From Pseudomonas fluorescens (GTDB taxonomy: Bacteria; Pseudomonadota; Gammaproteobacteria; Pseudomonadales; Pseudomonadaceae): a DNA stretch of 64,000 nucleotides. The DNA lies in the NCBI RefSeq assembly GCF_004683905.1, contig NZ_CP038438.1:5332001-5396000 (forward strand), read 5' to 3'. A model generated the notes under the pieces. The model saw only the letters and a list, made by a program, of their open reading frames with translations. It did no database searches and had not been told where the DNA came from. A program made the translations under genes and the position numbers. Position 1 is the stretch's first letter. Each line of letters opens with the position of its first letter. Below, piece after piece: positions 40,160 through 48,539 of the stretch.

Positions 40160-40632
40160 TTGGCCTCCAACTGCGCCAGCAGGCTGACCATTTCCAGAGC
40201 GGACAGGGCAGCTTCAGCACCTTTGTTGCCGGCCTTGGTGCCGGAACGTTCGATGGCTTGCTCGATGGAATCAACGGTCAGGACGCCGAACGCGACCGGT
40301 ACGCCGAACTCCATGGACACCTGGGCCAGACCCTTGGTGCACTCGCCTGCCACGTATTCGAAGTGTGGAGTGCCGCCACGAATGACCGCGCCGAGGGCGA
40401 TGATGGCTGCGAACTCGCCTTTCTGGGCGACTTTCTGCGCAACCAGCGGGATTTCGAAGGCGCCAGGCGCGCGGATGATGGTGATGTCGCTTTCGCTCAC
40501 GCCGTGGCGAACCAGGGCATCAACTGCACCGCTGACCAGGCTTTCAACCACGAAGCTGTTGAAACGGCCCACTACCAGAGCGTAGCGGCCTTTAGGGGCG
40601 ATGAAGGTACCTTCGATGGTCTTCAGGGTCAT
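40156..40632 (-). CDS. ribH: 6,7-dimethyl-8-ribityllumazine synthase
   Basis: A 158-residue enzyme that joins the pyrimidine intermediate with dihydroxybutanone phosphate to give lumazine, the substrate of riboflavin synthase. It shows ALVVGRFNSFVVESLVSGAV, then VRHGVSESDITIIRAPGAFE, ALGAVIRGGTPHFEYVAGEC and GVPVAFGVLTVDSIEQAIER, the standard lumazine synthase pattern with the catalytic histidine in HFEYV. Length is typical. The 236-base gap to ribBA upstream holds a REPIN. Confidence 0.97.
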   Translation of the reverse strand: MTLKTIEGTFIAPKGRYALVVGRFNSFVVESLVSGAVDALVRHGVSESDITIIRAPGAFEIPLVAQKVAQKGEFAAIIALGAVIRGGTPHFEYVAGECTKGLAQVSMEFGVPVAFGVLTVDSIEQAIERSGTKAGNKGAEAALSALEMVSLLAQLEAK

Positions 40633-40739
40633 TCGTCAGATCTCTTAAAGAGCCGGGACACGTTTCGTACGCATCCCTCAGTGATATTAGCCACAAATTC
40701 ATGACCGGAAACACCGCATTGCTGTTCGACTACACCCCT

Positions 40740-40831
40740 GTGGCGAGGGGATTCATCCCCGATGGACTGCGCAGCAGTCCCAACCAAATAGGGCCGCTAC
40801 GCAGCCCGTCGGGGATGAATCCCCTCACCAC
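40740..40831. repeat. REPIN-like repeat (GTGGCGAGGGGATTCATCCCC type)
   Basis: A second REP family: GTGGCGAGGGGATTCATCCC at 40740 and its near-complement ending at 40831, with an inner CTGCGCAGCAG palindrome. It separates ribH from ribBA on the minus strand, so the riboflavin genes are probably not one uninterrupted transcript. Confidence 0.88.
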
Positions 40832-40868
40832 AAGGATCTACATCAACAATGCCGAATTCACCGGGTCA

Positions 40869-41960
40869 TTATTCGGAGGGCACGTATTCTACAACTTCCA
40901 GATCGAAACCGGATATCGCATTAAATTTCATTGGCGCCGACATCAGGCGCATTTTGCGTACACCGAGGTCACGCAGGATCTGCGAGCCGGCACCGACGAT
41001 GCTGTAAGTGGTCGGTTTTTTCACCGCCGCCTGCTCACCGGTTTCGCGGATATGCGCCAGCAGCACATCGCCGTCCAGCGGGTGACCGAGCAACAGCACC
41101 ACACCGCTGCCGGCCTCGGCCACCGCAGCCATCGCGGCGCGCAGGCTCCAGCGGCCCGGTTGCTTGACCATCAGCAGGTCGCGCAGCGGATCCATGTTGT
41201 GCACTCGAACCAGGGTCGGTTCCTCGGCGCAAACAGTGCCCAGCGTGAGGGCCATGTGCACGTCGCCTTCCACCGAATCACGATAGGTCACCAGGTTGAA
41301 TTGGCCCAGTTCGCTGTCCAGCGGCTGCTCGGCAATCCGCTGAACGGTACGTTCGTGGATCATCCGGTAGTGAATCAGGTCGGCGATGGTGCCGATCTTG
41401 ATGTTGTGTTCGGCGGCGAACGCTTCCAGCTCGGCGCGACGGGACATGGTGCCGTCGTCGTTCATCACTTCGCAGATCACGCCGCTTGGCTCGAAACCGG
41501 CCATGCGCGCCAGGTCGCAGGCGGCTTCGGTGTGACCGGCACGGGCCAGCGTACCGCCAGCCTGGGCCATCAGCGGGAAGATGTGGCCCGGGCTGACGAT
41601 GTCTTCAGCCTTGGCGTCTTTGGCCGCCGCCGCTTGCACGGTGCGCGCACGGTCGGCGGCGGAGATACCGGTGGTCACGCCTTCGGCAGCTTCGATCGAC
41701 ACGGTGAACTTGGTGCCGAAACCGGAACCGTTGCGCGGGGCCATCAACGGCAGCTTCAACAGCTCGCAACGCTCGCGGCTCATCGGCATGCAGATCAGGC
41801 CACGGGCGTGCTTGGCCATGAAGTTGATGTGCTCGGCCTTGCAGCATTCGGCGGCCATGATCAGGTCGCCTTCGTTCTCGCGGTCTTCGTCATCCATGAG
41901 GATGACCATCTTGCCTTGGCGGATGTCTTCAACCAGTTCTTCGATGCTATTGAGCGCCAC
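40869..41960 (-). CDS. ribBA: 3,4-dihydroxy-2-butanone-4-phosphate synthase with degenerate GTP cyclohydrolase II domain
   Basis: A 363-residue bidomain protein. Residues 1-200 are RibB (VILMDDEDRENEGDLIMAAE; GLICMPMSRERCELLKLPLM; THR-type segment reading HIFPLMAQAGGTLARAGHTE), which makes the four-carbon unit from ribulose 5-phosphate. The second half has the GCHII fold, but the zinc cysteines of active RibA (C-x10-C-x-C) are missing: the segment reads VRVHNMDPLRDLLMVKQPGR. So only the RibB activity is expected, as in other Pseudomonas, and ribA covers the first step. It is 16 bases downstream of ribE. Confidence 0.94.
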   Translation of the reverse strand: MALNSIEELVEDIRQGKMVILMDDEDRENEGDLIMAAECCKAEHINFMAKHARGLICMPMSRERCELLKLPLMAPRNGSGFGTKFTVSIEAAEGVTTGISAADRARTVQAAAAKDAKAEDIVSPGHIFPLMAQAGGTLARAGHTEAACDLARMAGFEPSGVICEVMNDDGTMSRRAELEAFAAEHNIKIGTIADLIHYRMIHERTVQRIAEQPLDSELGQFNLVTYRDSVEGDVHMALTLGTVCAEEPTLVRVHNMDPLRDLLMVKQPGRWSLRAAMAAVAEAGSGVVLLLGHPLDGDVLLAHIRETGEQAAVKKPTTYSIVGAGSQILRDLGVRKMRLMSAPMKFNAISGFDLEVVEYVPSE

Positions 41961-41976
41961 AAGGCACCCCCTTCAG

Positions 41977-42642
41977 TCAGGATTTGAGATAGCCGTTGGC
42001 GGCCAGAAAGCTTTCAGTGATCGTGCCACCGGCGGTCGGCTCTGCCGCCTTGTCGCCCAGCAACAAACGCTCCAGATAACGCGCCAGCAGGTCGACTTCC
42101 AGGTTCACCCGGCGGCCTGGCTTGTAGGACGCCATGATGGTTTCGCTCAGGGTGTGCGGAATGATCGTCAGCATGAATTCGGCGCCATCGACCGCGTTCA
42201 CGGTCAGGCTGGTGCCGTCGACGGTGATCGAGCCTTTATGGGCGATGTACTTGGCCAGCTCTTTTGGTGCGCGAATGCGAAATTCCACCGCACGAGCGTT
42301 GTCGCTGCGCGACACCACTTCGCCGACACCGTCGACGTGACCGCTGACCAGATGGCCGCCGAGACGGGTGGTCGGGGTCAGGGCTTTTTCCAGATTGACC
42401 GGGCTGCCGCTTTTCAGGTCATTCATGGCGGTGCAGTCGAGGGTTTCGCGGCTGACGTCGGCGGCAAAGCCGTTGCCCGGCAGCTCAACCGCCGTCAGGC
42501 ACACGCCGTTGACCGCGATGCTGTCGCCGAGTTTGACGTCGCTCAGGTCGAGCTTGCCGGTTTCGACATGCACCCGCACATCACCGCCCTTTGGGGTCAG
42601 TGCGCGGATACTGCCGATGGATTCGATGATGCCGGTAAACAT
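41977..42642 (-). CDS. ribE: Riboflavin synthase, alpha subunit
   Basis: A 221-residue enzyme that converts two lumazines into riboflavin. It is two similar lumazine-binding halves: MFTGIIESIGSIRALTPKGG and GDSIAVNGVCLTAVEL in the first, LGGHLVSGHVDGVGEVVSRS and KGSITVDGTSLTVNAVDG in the second. It lies 47 bases downstream of ribD and 16 bases upstream of ribBA. No FMN riboswitch was found in front of it. Confidence 0.96.
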   Translation of the reverse strand: MFTGIIESIGSIRALTPKGGDVRVHVETGKLDLSDVKLGDSIAVNGVCLTAVELPGNGFAADVSRETLDCTAMNDLKSGSPVNLEKALTPTTRLGGHLVSGHVDGVGEVVSRSDNARAVEFRIRAPKELAKYIAHKGSITVDGTSLTVNAVDGAEFMLTIIPHTLSETIMASYKPGRRVNLEVDLLARYLERLLLGDKAAEPTAGGTITESFLAANGYLKS

Positions 42643-42689
42643 GGGGTTCTCCTTGAGAACGAAGCCAGCGCTAACGCGATGGCCGGGAA

Positions 42690-43823
42690 TTATACGCTCG
42701 CCGAAACGACTGGCGTCGCAGTGACTCGCCAGTCATCGCCAACCGCGCGGATTTCAGTGATTTTCAGCTCGGGAGCGTCCTTCATATAGGTCAGCGGCCA
42801 GTCCAGCAACGGCCGCGCCGTGGAGCCGAGAAACTTGCCGGCAATGAAGATCACGAACTCATCGACCAGACCGAGCTGGGCGAACGCGCCAGCCAGACGC
42901 GGGCCGGCCTCGACCAGCACTTCGTTGACGCCACGGTTGGCCAGTTCGATCAGCAGTTGATGCAGATCGACCTGACCGTCGTCACCCGGCACGATCAGGC
43001 ATTCCGGGCCATTGGCGTATTGTTCTTCGACTGCCATACAGGTCGCGACCAGCGCCGGGCCGGCCTTGAAGAACGGCGCGTCCAGCGGCACCCGCAGGCG
43101 CCCGTCGATCAGCACCCGCAGCGGCGGACGGCTCATGGCCCGTGCAGTTTGCTCGGCATCCAGACCCAGTTCGTCGGCGCGTACGGTCAGGCGAGCGCCG
43201 TCAGCCAGTACGGTGTCGGCGCCGGTCAGCACCACGGCCACCTGCGCGCGCAAACGCTGCACAGCGGAACGCGCAGCCGGGCCGGTGATCCATTGGCTCT
43301 CGCCGCTGTCCATCGCCGTGCGGCCGTCGAGGCTCATCGCCAGCTTGACCCGCACGAACGGCAAGCCGTGTTCCATGCGTTTCAGGAAACCTTGATTGAG
43401 CTGGCGCGCCTCGGCTTCGAGCACGCCGCTTTCGGTGGCGATCCCGGCATCGGTCAGACGCTGCAAGCCACGCCCGGCGACCTGCGGATTCGGATCGCGC
43501 ATCGCAGCGACCACCCGAGCCACCCCGGCAGTCACCAGCGCATCGGCGCACGGCGGTGTGCGGCCATGGTGACTGCACGGCTCAAGGGTCACGTAAGCCG
43601 TGGCGCCCCGGGCCCGTTCACCGGCAGCGCGCAGGGCGTGGACCTCGGCGTGGGGTTCGCCGGCGCGCTCGTGAAAGCCTTCGCCGACAATCTGCCCGTC
43701 ACGCACGATCACGCAGCCAACCCGTGGATTGGGGTGGGTGGTGTAGTGGCCCTTGCGCGCCAGTTCCAGCGCGCGCGCCATGAAGTGGGCGTCGAGGATC
43801 GCCTGCTCGGCGGCGCTGGTCAT
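42690..43823 (-). CDS. ribD: Riboflavin biosynthesis deaminase/reductase
   Basis: A 377-residue bifunctional enzyme that deaminates and then reduces the pyrimidine product of RibA. The deaminase part has the zinc motif HAEVHAL and PCSHHGRTPPC (cysteine ligands), and the reductase part has FVRVKLAMSLDGRTAMDSGE, VNEVLVEAGPRLAGAFAQLG. It overlaps nrdR by 4 bases, the common nrdR-ribD arrangement. Confidence 0.96.
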   Translation of the reverse strand: MTSAAEQAILDAHFMARALELARKGHYTTHPNPRVGCVIVRDGQIVGEGFHERAGEPHAEVHALRAAGERARGATAYVTLEPCSHHGRTPPCADALVTAGVARVVAAMRDPNPQVAGRGLQRLTDAGIATESGVLEAEARQLNQGFLKRMEHGLPFVRVKLAMSLDGRTAMDSGESQWITGPAARSAVQRLRAQVAVVLTGADTVLADGARLTVRADELGLDAEQTARAMSRPPLRVLIDGRLRVPLDAPFFKAGPALVATCMAVEEQYANGPECLIVPGDDGQVDLHQLLIELANRGVNEVLVEAGPRLAGAFAQLGLVDEFVIFIAGKFLGSTARPLLDWPLTYMKDAPELKITEIRAVGDDWRVTATPVVSASV

Positions 43824-44284
43824 TCTTTCACCGGTTCGCGCGCGAGGCGGTCGATCTCTTCGCGGAACTCATTGAGATCCTGGAAGCGCCGGTACACCGA
43901 GGCGAAACGGATGTAGGCCACTTCATCGAGCTTTTGCAGCTCGGCCATCACCAGCTCGCCGACCACGAGGGATTTGACCTCGCGCTCGCCGGTGGCGCGC
44001 AGCTTGTGCTTGATGTGAACCAGAGAGGATTCGAGGCGCTCGACGCTCACCGGACGTTTCTCCAGCGCGCGTTGCATGCCGGCGCGGAGTTTTTCTTCGT
44101 CGAACGGTTGGCGGCTGCCGTCGGTTTTGATCAGGCGCGGCAACACCAGTTCGGCCGTCTCGAATGTCGTGAAACGTTCGCCGCAGGCCAGGCATTCACG
44201 CCGGCGGCGCACCTGTTCGCCCTCGGCGACCAGACGCGAGTCGATGACCTTGGTGTCGTTGGCACCGCAGAAGGGACAGTGCAT
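43820..44284 (-). CDS. nrdR: Transcriptional repressor NrdR
   Basis: A 154-residue repressor of ribonucleotide reductase genes. The zinc ribbon CPFCGANDTKVIDSR and CLACGERF are followed by the ATP-cone domain (ELVLPRLIKTDGSRQPFDEE; YIRFASVYRRFQDLNEFREE). The ATG at 44284 begins exactly at the zinc ribbon; longer in-frame versions (to 44341) would add an unrelated extension. It probably starts the nrdR-ribD-ribE-ribBA unit. Confidence 0.95.
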   Translation of the reverse strand: MHCPFCGANDTKVIDSRLVAEGEQVRRRRECLACGERFTTFETAELVLPRLIKTDGSRQPFDEEKLRAGMQRALEKRPVSVERLESSLVHIKHKLRATGEREVKSLVVGELVMAELQKLDEVAYIRFASVYRRFQDLNEFREEIDRLAREPVKE

Positions 44285-44411
44285 GGTGGCTGGCAACAAA
44301 AAAAGGGAGGGCCATGGTAGCGCATCCCGGTGGCAAGACAAGCCATAGGGTTTGCGGTATACAGACTGCCATGATCGTTTGATCCACGGATTTCATTTTC
44401 TGGAGCTGCCA

Positions 44412-44876
44412 ATGTCGCTACGACCGCTCGTTTTGCTCAGTCTTTTCGCCCTGCTGGTGGCCTGCGGCAGCGACAAGCCCAAACCGCAACCGCCAACACC
44501 GGGACCTGCACCACAACAGGCGCAGAAAAAAGCCCGCGAGGCCGCTGATCTTGGTCCGCTGCCGGCCTATCAACGGGAACTGAGCGGCACCCTGCAAGGC
44601 GTGCCGGCCGGGGCCGAAGTCGAACTGGCGCTGCTGGTGATCGATGAAAAGTCGCGCCCGCAACAACTGCTCGCCAGTTCCAGCCTGATCGGCAACAACC
44701 AGATTCTGCCGTTTCGCCTGCGCTTCAATCCGGAGTCATTTCCGGCCGGCGCACGGGTTGAGCTGCGCGGTCGTGCCACGCAGTCGGGCCAGTTGATCCT
44801 GCACCTGCCGTCGCAAACCATTACCCAGCCGACCACCCAGGCGCTGGGCCAGCTGCAATTTGTCAAAGCACCATGA
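44412..44876 (+). CDS. YbaY-type lipoprotein
   Basis: A 154-residue lipoprotein: signal RPLVLLSLFALLVACGSDKP with the lipobox LLVAC (Cys about 17). A Pro-rich linker follows, then a small beta domain (QRELSGTLQGVPAGAEVELA; LPFRLRFNPESFPAGARVEL) that matches the YbaY/pilotin-like family of envelope proteins. The ATG at 44412 starts the signal; an earlier in-frame start at 44352 gives no signal. The downstream methyltransferase gene overlaps it by ATGA. Confidence 0.83.
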   Translation: MSLRPLVLLSLFALLVACGSDKPKPQPPTPGPAPQQAQKKAREAADLGPLPAYQRELSGTLQGVPAGAEVELALLVIDEKSRPQQLLASSSLIGNNQILPFRLRFNPESFPAGARVELRGRATQSGQLILHLPSQTITQPTTQALGQLQFVKAP

Positions 44877-45529
44877 CCGTACCGCTCGACCTGCAACAGG
44901 CGTTGGGTGAATTGCTCGGTGATGCGCGGCTCAAGGCCTGTGCTTTACCGGGCACCGATTTGCAGCTTTGGCTGATCGACGGCGACAACATGGATCGTGA
45001 ATTCAGCCCGGATGAAACCCGACGCATTCTCCACGAGCCGCCCTATTGGAGTTTCTGCTGGGCCAGCGGTCTGGCGGTGGCGCGTTATCTCGCGGAGTTC
45101 CCCGAGTGGGTGCGCGGCAAGCGGGTGCTGGATTTCGGCGCCGGCTCCGGCATCGCCGCGATTGCTGCAGTCAAGGCCGGGGCTTTGGAGGTGGTGGCCT
45201 GTGATCTGGATCCGCTGGCGATTGCTGCGTGCCGGGCCAACGCTGAACTCAATGATGTGCAGATGAGTTATTCGACGGACTTCTTTACCGAGGCTGATCG
45301 CTTCGATCTGATCCTGGTGGCGGACGTGCTCTACGACCGCGAGAACCTGCCGCTGCTCGACGCGTTTCTCAGCCGTGGCCGCGAGGCGCTGGTGGCGGAT
45401 TCGCGGGTTCGGGATTTTCGCCATCCGTTGTATGAGCGAATCGAAATGCTTGAGGCAATGACCTTGCCGGATCTGGCGGAGCCGGAAGAATTTCGGCATG
45501 TGAGCCTGTACCACGCGCGGCGGAGCTAA
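44873..45529 (+). CDS. Class I SAM-dependent methyltransferase
   Basis: A 218-residue methyltransferase. The SAM motif is VLDFGAGSGIAAIAAVKAGA, followed by VVACDLDPLAIAACRANAEL and DLILVADVLYDRENLPLLD. The N-terminal YWSFCWASGLAVARYLAE is typical of the small protein- or nicotinamide-methyltransferase-like group related to ETFB/METTL methyltransferases, so protein lysine methylation is a fair guess. It overlaps the lipoprotein gene by 4 bases. The substrate is not known. Confidence 0.85.
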   Translation: MTVPLDLQQALGELLGDARLKACALPGTDLQLWLIDGDNMDREFSPDETRRILHEPPYWSFCWASGLAVARYLAEFPEWVRGKRVLDFGAGSGIAAIAAVKAGALEVVACDLDPLAIAACRANAELNDVQMSYSTDFFTEADRFDLILVADVLYDRENLPLLDAFLSRGREALVADSRVRDFRHPLYERIEMLEAMTLPDLAEPEEFRHVSLYHARRS

Positions 45530-45551
45530 AAAGCTTCGTCGGATCGCCGCC

Positions 45552-45617
45552 CGGAGCAAGCCCGCTCCCACATTTGGATTGCGTTCCCCCTGTGGGAGCG
45601 AGCTTGCTCGCGAAGGC
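45552..45617. repeat. REPIN after the methyltransferase gene
   Basis: Inverted REP pair, CGGAGCAAGCCCGCTCCCAC and TGTGGGAGCGAGCTTGCTCG with its end at 45617. The arms differ at a few positions, so this copy has decayed a little. Confidence 0.85.
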
Positions 45618-45714
45618 GTCCTATCAGGCAACACATCTCTAAACCTGCCCCCGCTTCCGGCAACACCCCGCCAAGCCGTATAGTTGCCCCATCCACGCTT
45701 TTACGAGATCCCCC

Positions 45715-46587
45715 ATGAGTCAGCAAACGCCGTACATCTTCGACGCCACGACTGCCGATTTCGACCAGTCGGTGATCGAAGCCTCCTTCAACAAACCGGT
45801 GCTGGTGGATTTCTGGGCCGAGTGGTGTGCGCCGTGCAAGGCGTTGATGCCGATGCTGCAAGGCATTGCCGAGAGCTATCAGGGTGAACTGCTGCTGGCC
45901 AAGGTCAACTGCGACATCGAGCAGGACATCGTCGCCCGCTTCGGTATCCGCAGCCTGCCGACTGTGGTGCTGTTCAAGGACGGTCAACCGGTGGACGGTT
46001 TTGCCGGTGCGCAACCGGAATCCGCAGTGCGCGCGTTGCTTGAGCCGCATGTGCAAATGCCGCCGCCGGCCGCCGCCGATCCGTTCGAACAGGCGCAGGC
46101 GCTGTTCGATGAAGGGCGTTTCGCTGACGCGGAAGCGGCGCTGGTGGTCATGCTCACCGAAGACAACAGCAACGCCAAGGCGCTGATCCTCTACGCCCGC
46201 TGCCTGACCGAACGCGGCGAACTGGGCGAGGCACAAACCGTGCTCGACGCGGTCAAGAGCGATGAGCACAAGGCTGCACTGGCCGGGGCCAAGGCGCAGA
46301 TCAAGTTCCTGGGACTTGCCCGTGATCTGCCGGATGCTGCCGACCTCAAGGCGCGTCTGGCCAAAGATCCACAAGACGACGAAGCGGTGTATCACCTGGC
46401 GATCCAGCAACTGGCGCGTCAGCAATACGAGGCGGCGCTGGAGGCGTTGCTCAAGCTGTTCATCCGTAACCGTAGCTACGGCGAAGGGTTGCCGCACAAG
46501 ACGTTGCTGCAGGTGTTCGAACTGCTGGGCAACGATCATCCGCTGGTGACCGCTTACCGGCGCAAGGTCTTCGCTGCGCTGTACTAA
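45715..46587 (+). CDS. ybbN: Thioredoxin-like co-chaperone YbbN (CnoX)
   Basis: A 290-residue protein: a thioredoxin domain with the intact CAPC site (Cys38-Cys41 in FWAEWCAPCKALMPML), then TPR-like helices (ALFDEGRFADAEAALVVML; LAIQQLARQQYEAALEALLK). YbbN/CnoX protects proteins under chlorine stress and hands them to GroEL. In E. coli the second cysteine is lost, while here both are present, so redox activity is expected, as in several other bacteria. It has no operon partner that can be seen. Confidence 0.92.
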   Translation: MSQQTPYIFDATTADFDQSVIEASFNKPVLVDFWAEWCAPCKALMPMLQGIAESYQGELLLAKVNCDIEQDIVARFGIRSLPTVVLFKDGQPVDGFAGAQPESAVRALLEPHVQMPPPAAADPFEQAQALFDEGRFADAEAALVVMLTEDNSNAKALILYARCLTERGELGEAQTVLDAVKSDEHKAALAGAKAQIKFLGLARDLPDAADLKARLAKDPQDDEAVYHLAIQQLARQQYEAALEALLKLFIRNRSYGEGLPHKTLLQVFELLGNDHPLVTAYRRKVFAALY

Positions 46588-46591
46588 GCGC

Positions 46592-46951
46592 TCACTCGAC
46601 CCAGCTATAGAGCGGCGTATCGCCGCCGCTCGCCACTTTCACCTGTGAACTGTGGCGCAAGCGCACCAGCAGGCGTTTGCCTGCGGCCGCGCTGCCGGTC
46701 AATCCCTCAAGCTGCTCCAGAAGATCCGGCCCGCTGAGCTGCCCGGCTTTGCGCAGCAGATCCTGCGCGACCTGCCACAACGCATCGTCCTGGTTCAGTG
46801 GCTTCACTGCCGGCGTGCTCAACGCCGCTTCAGGCTGATCACCCTGCGGCTGCGCGCCAAGGGCTGCGCCGAGCTTCACCCAATCGCTGTCATCCAGCTC
46901 CACCGTCAAATCCACCGGCGTCGCGCCAACGGTTCCGCGTATCCGCAACAT
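46592..46951 (-). CDS. Small conserved protein of unknown function
   Basis: A 119-residue protein (MLRIRGTVGATPVDLTVELD; ALWQVAQDLLRKAGQLSGPD; GKRLLVRLRHSSQVKVASGG). There is no signal peptide or membrane segment. It ends 4 bases after the ybbN stop on the other strand. I recognise no domain. Codon use looks like that of its neighbours, so it is probably a real, native gene. Confidence 0.65.
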   Translation of the reverse strand: MLRIRGTVGATPVDLTVELDDSDWVKLGAALGAQPQGDQPEAALSTPAVKPLNQDDALWQVAQDLLRKAGQLSGPDLLEQLEGLTGSAAAGKRLLVRLRHSSQVKVASGGDTPLYSWVE

Positions 46952-47037
46952 CTGCTTCGCTCCTGCACATTTCTGACCTGCATGCTCCCACGGGACTTGT
47001 GCAACGCCAAGCGCACGGGCAAACTCTGCGGACTTTC

Positions 47038-47055
47038 GTTATAAGATTACATAAC
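47038..47055 (+). promoter_or_regulatory. Candidate Zur box
   Basis: GTTATAAGATTACATAAC is a near-palindrome with GTTAT/ATAAC ends, matching the form of gammaproteobacterial Zur sites. It stands 32 bases before the start of the His-rich DUF2796 gene. In P. aeruginosa the homologous cluster (PA4063-PA4066) is zinc-repressed by Zur. Confidence 0.7.
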
Positions 47056-47086
47056 AAACTCTTCACTTTACTTTCCGGAGACCGCC

Positions 47087-47689
47087 ATGCGTCGTCTGCT
47101 GCTCGCTTTGCCGTTTGCCCTGTTGCCGCTGGCCATCGCCCATGCCGCCGATGAACACGATCATGACCATGAGCACGGCAGCCTCGGCGCCCACGAACAT
47201 GGCGTCGGCCGCTTGAACGCCGCACTCGACGGCCAGACCCTGGAGCTGGAACTGGAAAGCCCGGCGATGAACCTGGTGGGCTTCGAACACGCTGCCGCCA
47301 GCGACGCCGACAAGGCCAAAGTCGTGGCCGCACGTACCAAATTGGAAAACCCGCTGGCGCTGTTCAGCCTGCCAGCAGCCGCTGGTTGCAAAGTCACCAG
47401 CCAGGAACTGGAAAGCCCGCTGTTCGGCGACAAACCGGCTGCCGACGAGCATGACGATGATGACCACGACGAAGATGCCAAGGGTGGTGAAGCGCATCAC
47501 CATGAACACAGCGAAATCCACGCGCACTATCAATTCAGTTGCGCTGCACCGGGGGCCTTGAAGACTCTGGATCTGGCGAACCTCTTCAATACCTTCCCGG
47601 CCACCCAGAAAATTCAGGTACAACTGATCGGCCCGAACGGCCAGCAAGGTACGGAAGTGACGGCCAAGGCTGCTGCCCTGAAATTCTGA
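47087..47689 (+). CDS. DUF2796 (ZrgA-like) zinc-binding periplasmic protein
   Basis: A 200-residue exported protein (signal LLLALPFALLPLAIAHAAD) with two metal-binding stretches: EHDHDHEHGSLGAHEHGVG at the mature N terminus and HDDDDHDEDAKGGEAHHHEH later. DUF2796 proteins such as ZrgA of Vibrio bind zinc and support its uptake under starvation. The gene follows a Zur-like site and starts the zinc cluster. A REPIN separates it from the ABC genes, so those may be expressed at a different level. Confidence 0.9.
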   Translation: MRRLLLALPFALLPLAIAHAADEHDHDHEHGSLGAHEHGVGRLNAALDGQTLELELESPAMNLVGFEHAAASDADKAKVVAARTKLENPLALFSLPAAAGCKVTSQELESPLFGDKPAADEHDDDDHDEDAKGGEAHHHEHSEIHAHYQFSCAAPGALKTLDLANLFNTFPATQKIQVQLIGPNGQQGTEVTAKAAALKF

Positions 47690-47703
47690 TCACACCGACA
47701 ATC

Positions 47704-47798
47704 CCCTGTGGGAGCGGGCTTGCTCGCGAATGCGGTGGGTCAGTCAACATGGATTTGGCTGATCCACCGTATTCGCGAGCAAGCCCGCTCCCACAGGG
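47704..47798. repeat. REPIN inside the zinc cluster
   Basis: Inverted REP pair with outer arms starting CCCTGTGGGAGCGGGCTTGC, between the DUF2796 gene and the ABC ATPase gene, both on the plus strand. Confidence 0.9.
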
Positions 47799-47827
47799 TT
47801 AAGTGTTCACTCCTTGAAACTGGTGCC

Positions 47828-48538
47828 ATGACCCAAGCACTCATCGAACTGTCCGACCTGGGCTTCAACTGGCCAGGTCACCCGCCGCTGCTGGACATCC
47901 CGGCGTTTCGCCTGGAACCGGGTGAAACCCTGTTCCTCAAGGGCCCCAGCGGCAGCGGCAAGACCACCCTGCTCGGCCTGCTGGGCGGGGTGCAGAAGCC
48001 CGGTCGCGGCAGCATTCGTCTACTCGGCCAGGAGCTGACCGAACTCGGTGCCGGCGCCCGCGACCGCTTTCGCGTCGATCACACCGGCTACATCTTCCAG
48101 CAGTTCAACCTGCTGCCGTTTCTTTCGGTACGCGAGAACGTCGAGTTGCCGTGCCACTTCTCCAGATTGCGTGCCGAGCGGGCGAAACAGCGTCACGGCA
48201 GCGTCGATCAGGCCGCCGCCACCCTGCTCGCCCACTTGGGCCTGAAAGATGAAAGCATCCTCGGTCGTCGCGCCGATTCGCTGTCGATCGGTCAGCAGCA
48301 ACGGGTCGCCGCCGCTCGTGCCTTGATCGGCCAACCGGAACTGGTGATCGCCGACGAACCGACCTCGGCGCTGGATTACGACGCCCGGGAAAACTTCATT
48401 CGTCTGCTGTTCGCCGAATGCCGCGAAGCCGGCTCGAGCCTGTTGTTCGTCAGCCACGACCAGAGCCTGGCGCCGCTGTTCGACCGTCACCTGTCCCTGG
48501 CCGAGCTCAATCGCGCCGCCACGTCTGCCGAGGTCTGA
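47828..48538 (+). CDS. ABC transporter ATP-binding protein (MacB/LolD-like)
   Basis: A 236-residue ATPase with Walker A GPSGSGKTT (39-47), signature LSIGQQQR and Walker B LVIADEPTSALD. The subfamily is the LolD/MacB type, which works with FtsX-like permeases rather than importers. The ATG at 47828 starts the conserved N terminus; an in-frame start at 47708 lies inside the REPIN. The permease gene begins 1 base after the stop. Confidence 0.9.
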   Translation: MTQALIELSDLGFNWPGHPPLLDIPAFRLEPGETLFLKGPSGSGKTTLLGLLGGVQKPGRGSIRLLGQELTELGAGARDRFRVDHTGYIFQQFNLLPFLSVRENVELPCHFSRLRAERAKQRHGSVDQAAATLLAHLGLKDESILGRRADSLSIGQQQRVAAARALIGQPELVIADEPTSALDYDARENFIRLLFAECREAGSSLLFVSHDQSLAPLFDRHLSLAELNRAATSAEV

Positions 48539-48539
48539 G

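Noticed and set aside
42643..42689. FMN riboswitch in front of ribE or ribBA
   Set aside because: The gaps before ribE (47 bases) and ribBA (16 bases) are too short, and no RFN-element core was found in the gap before ribH.
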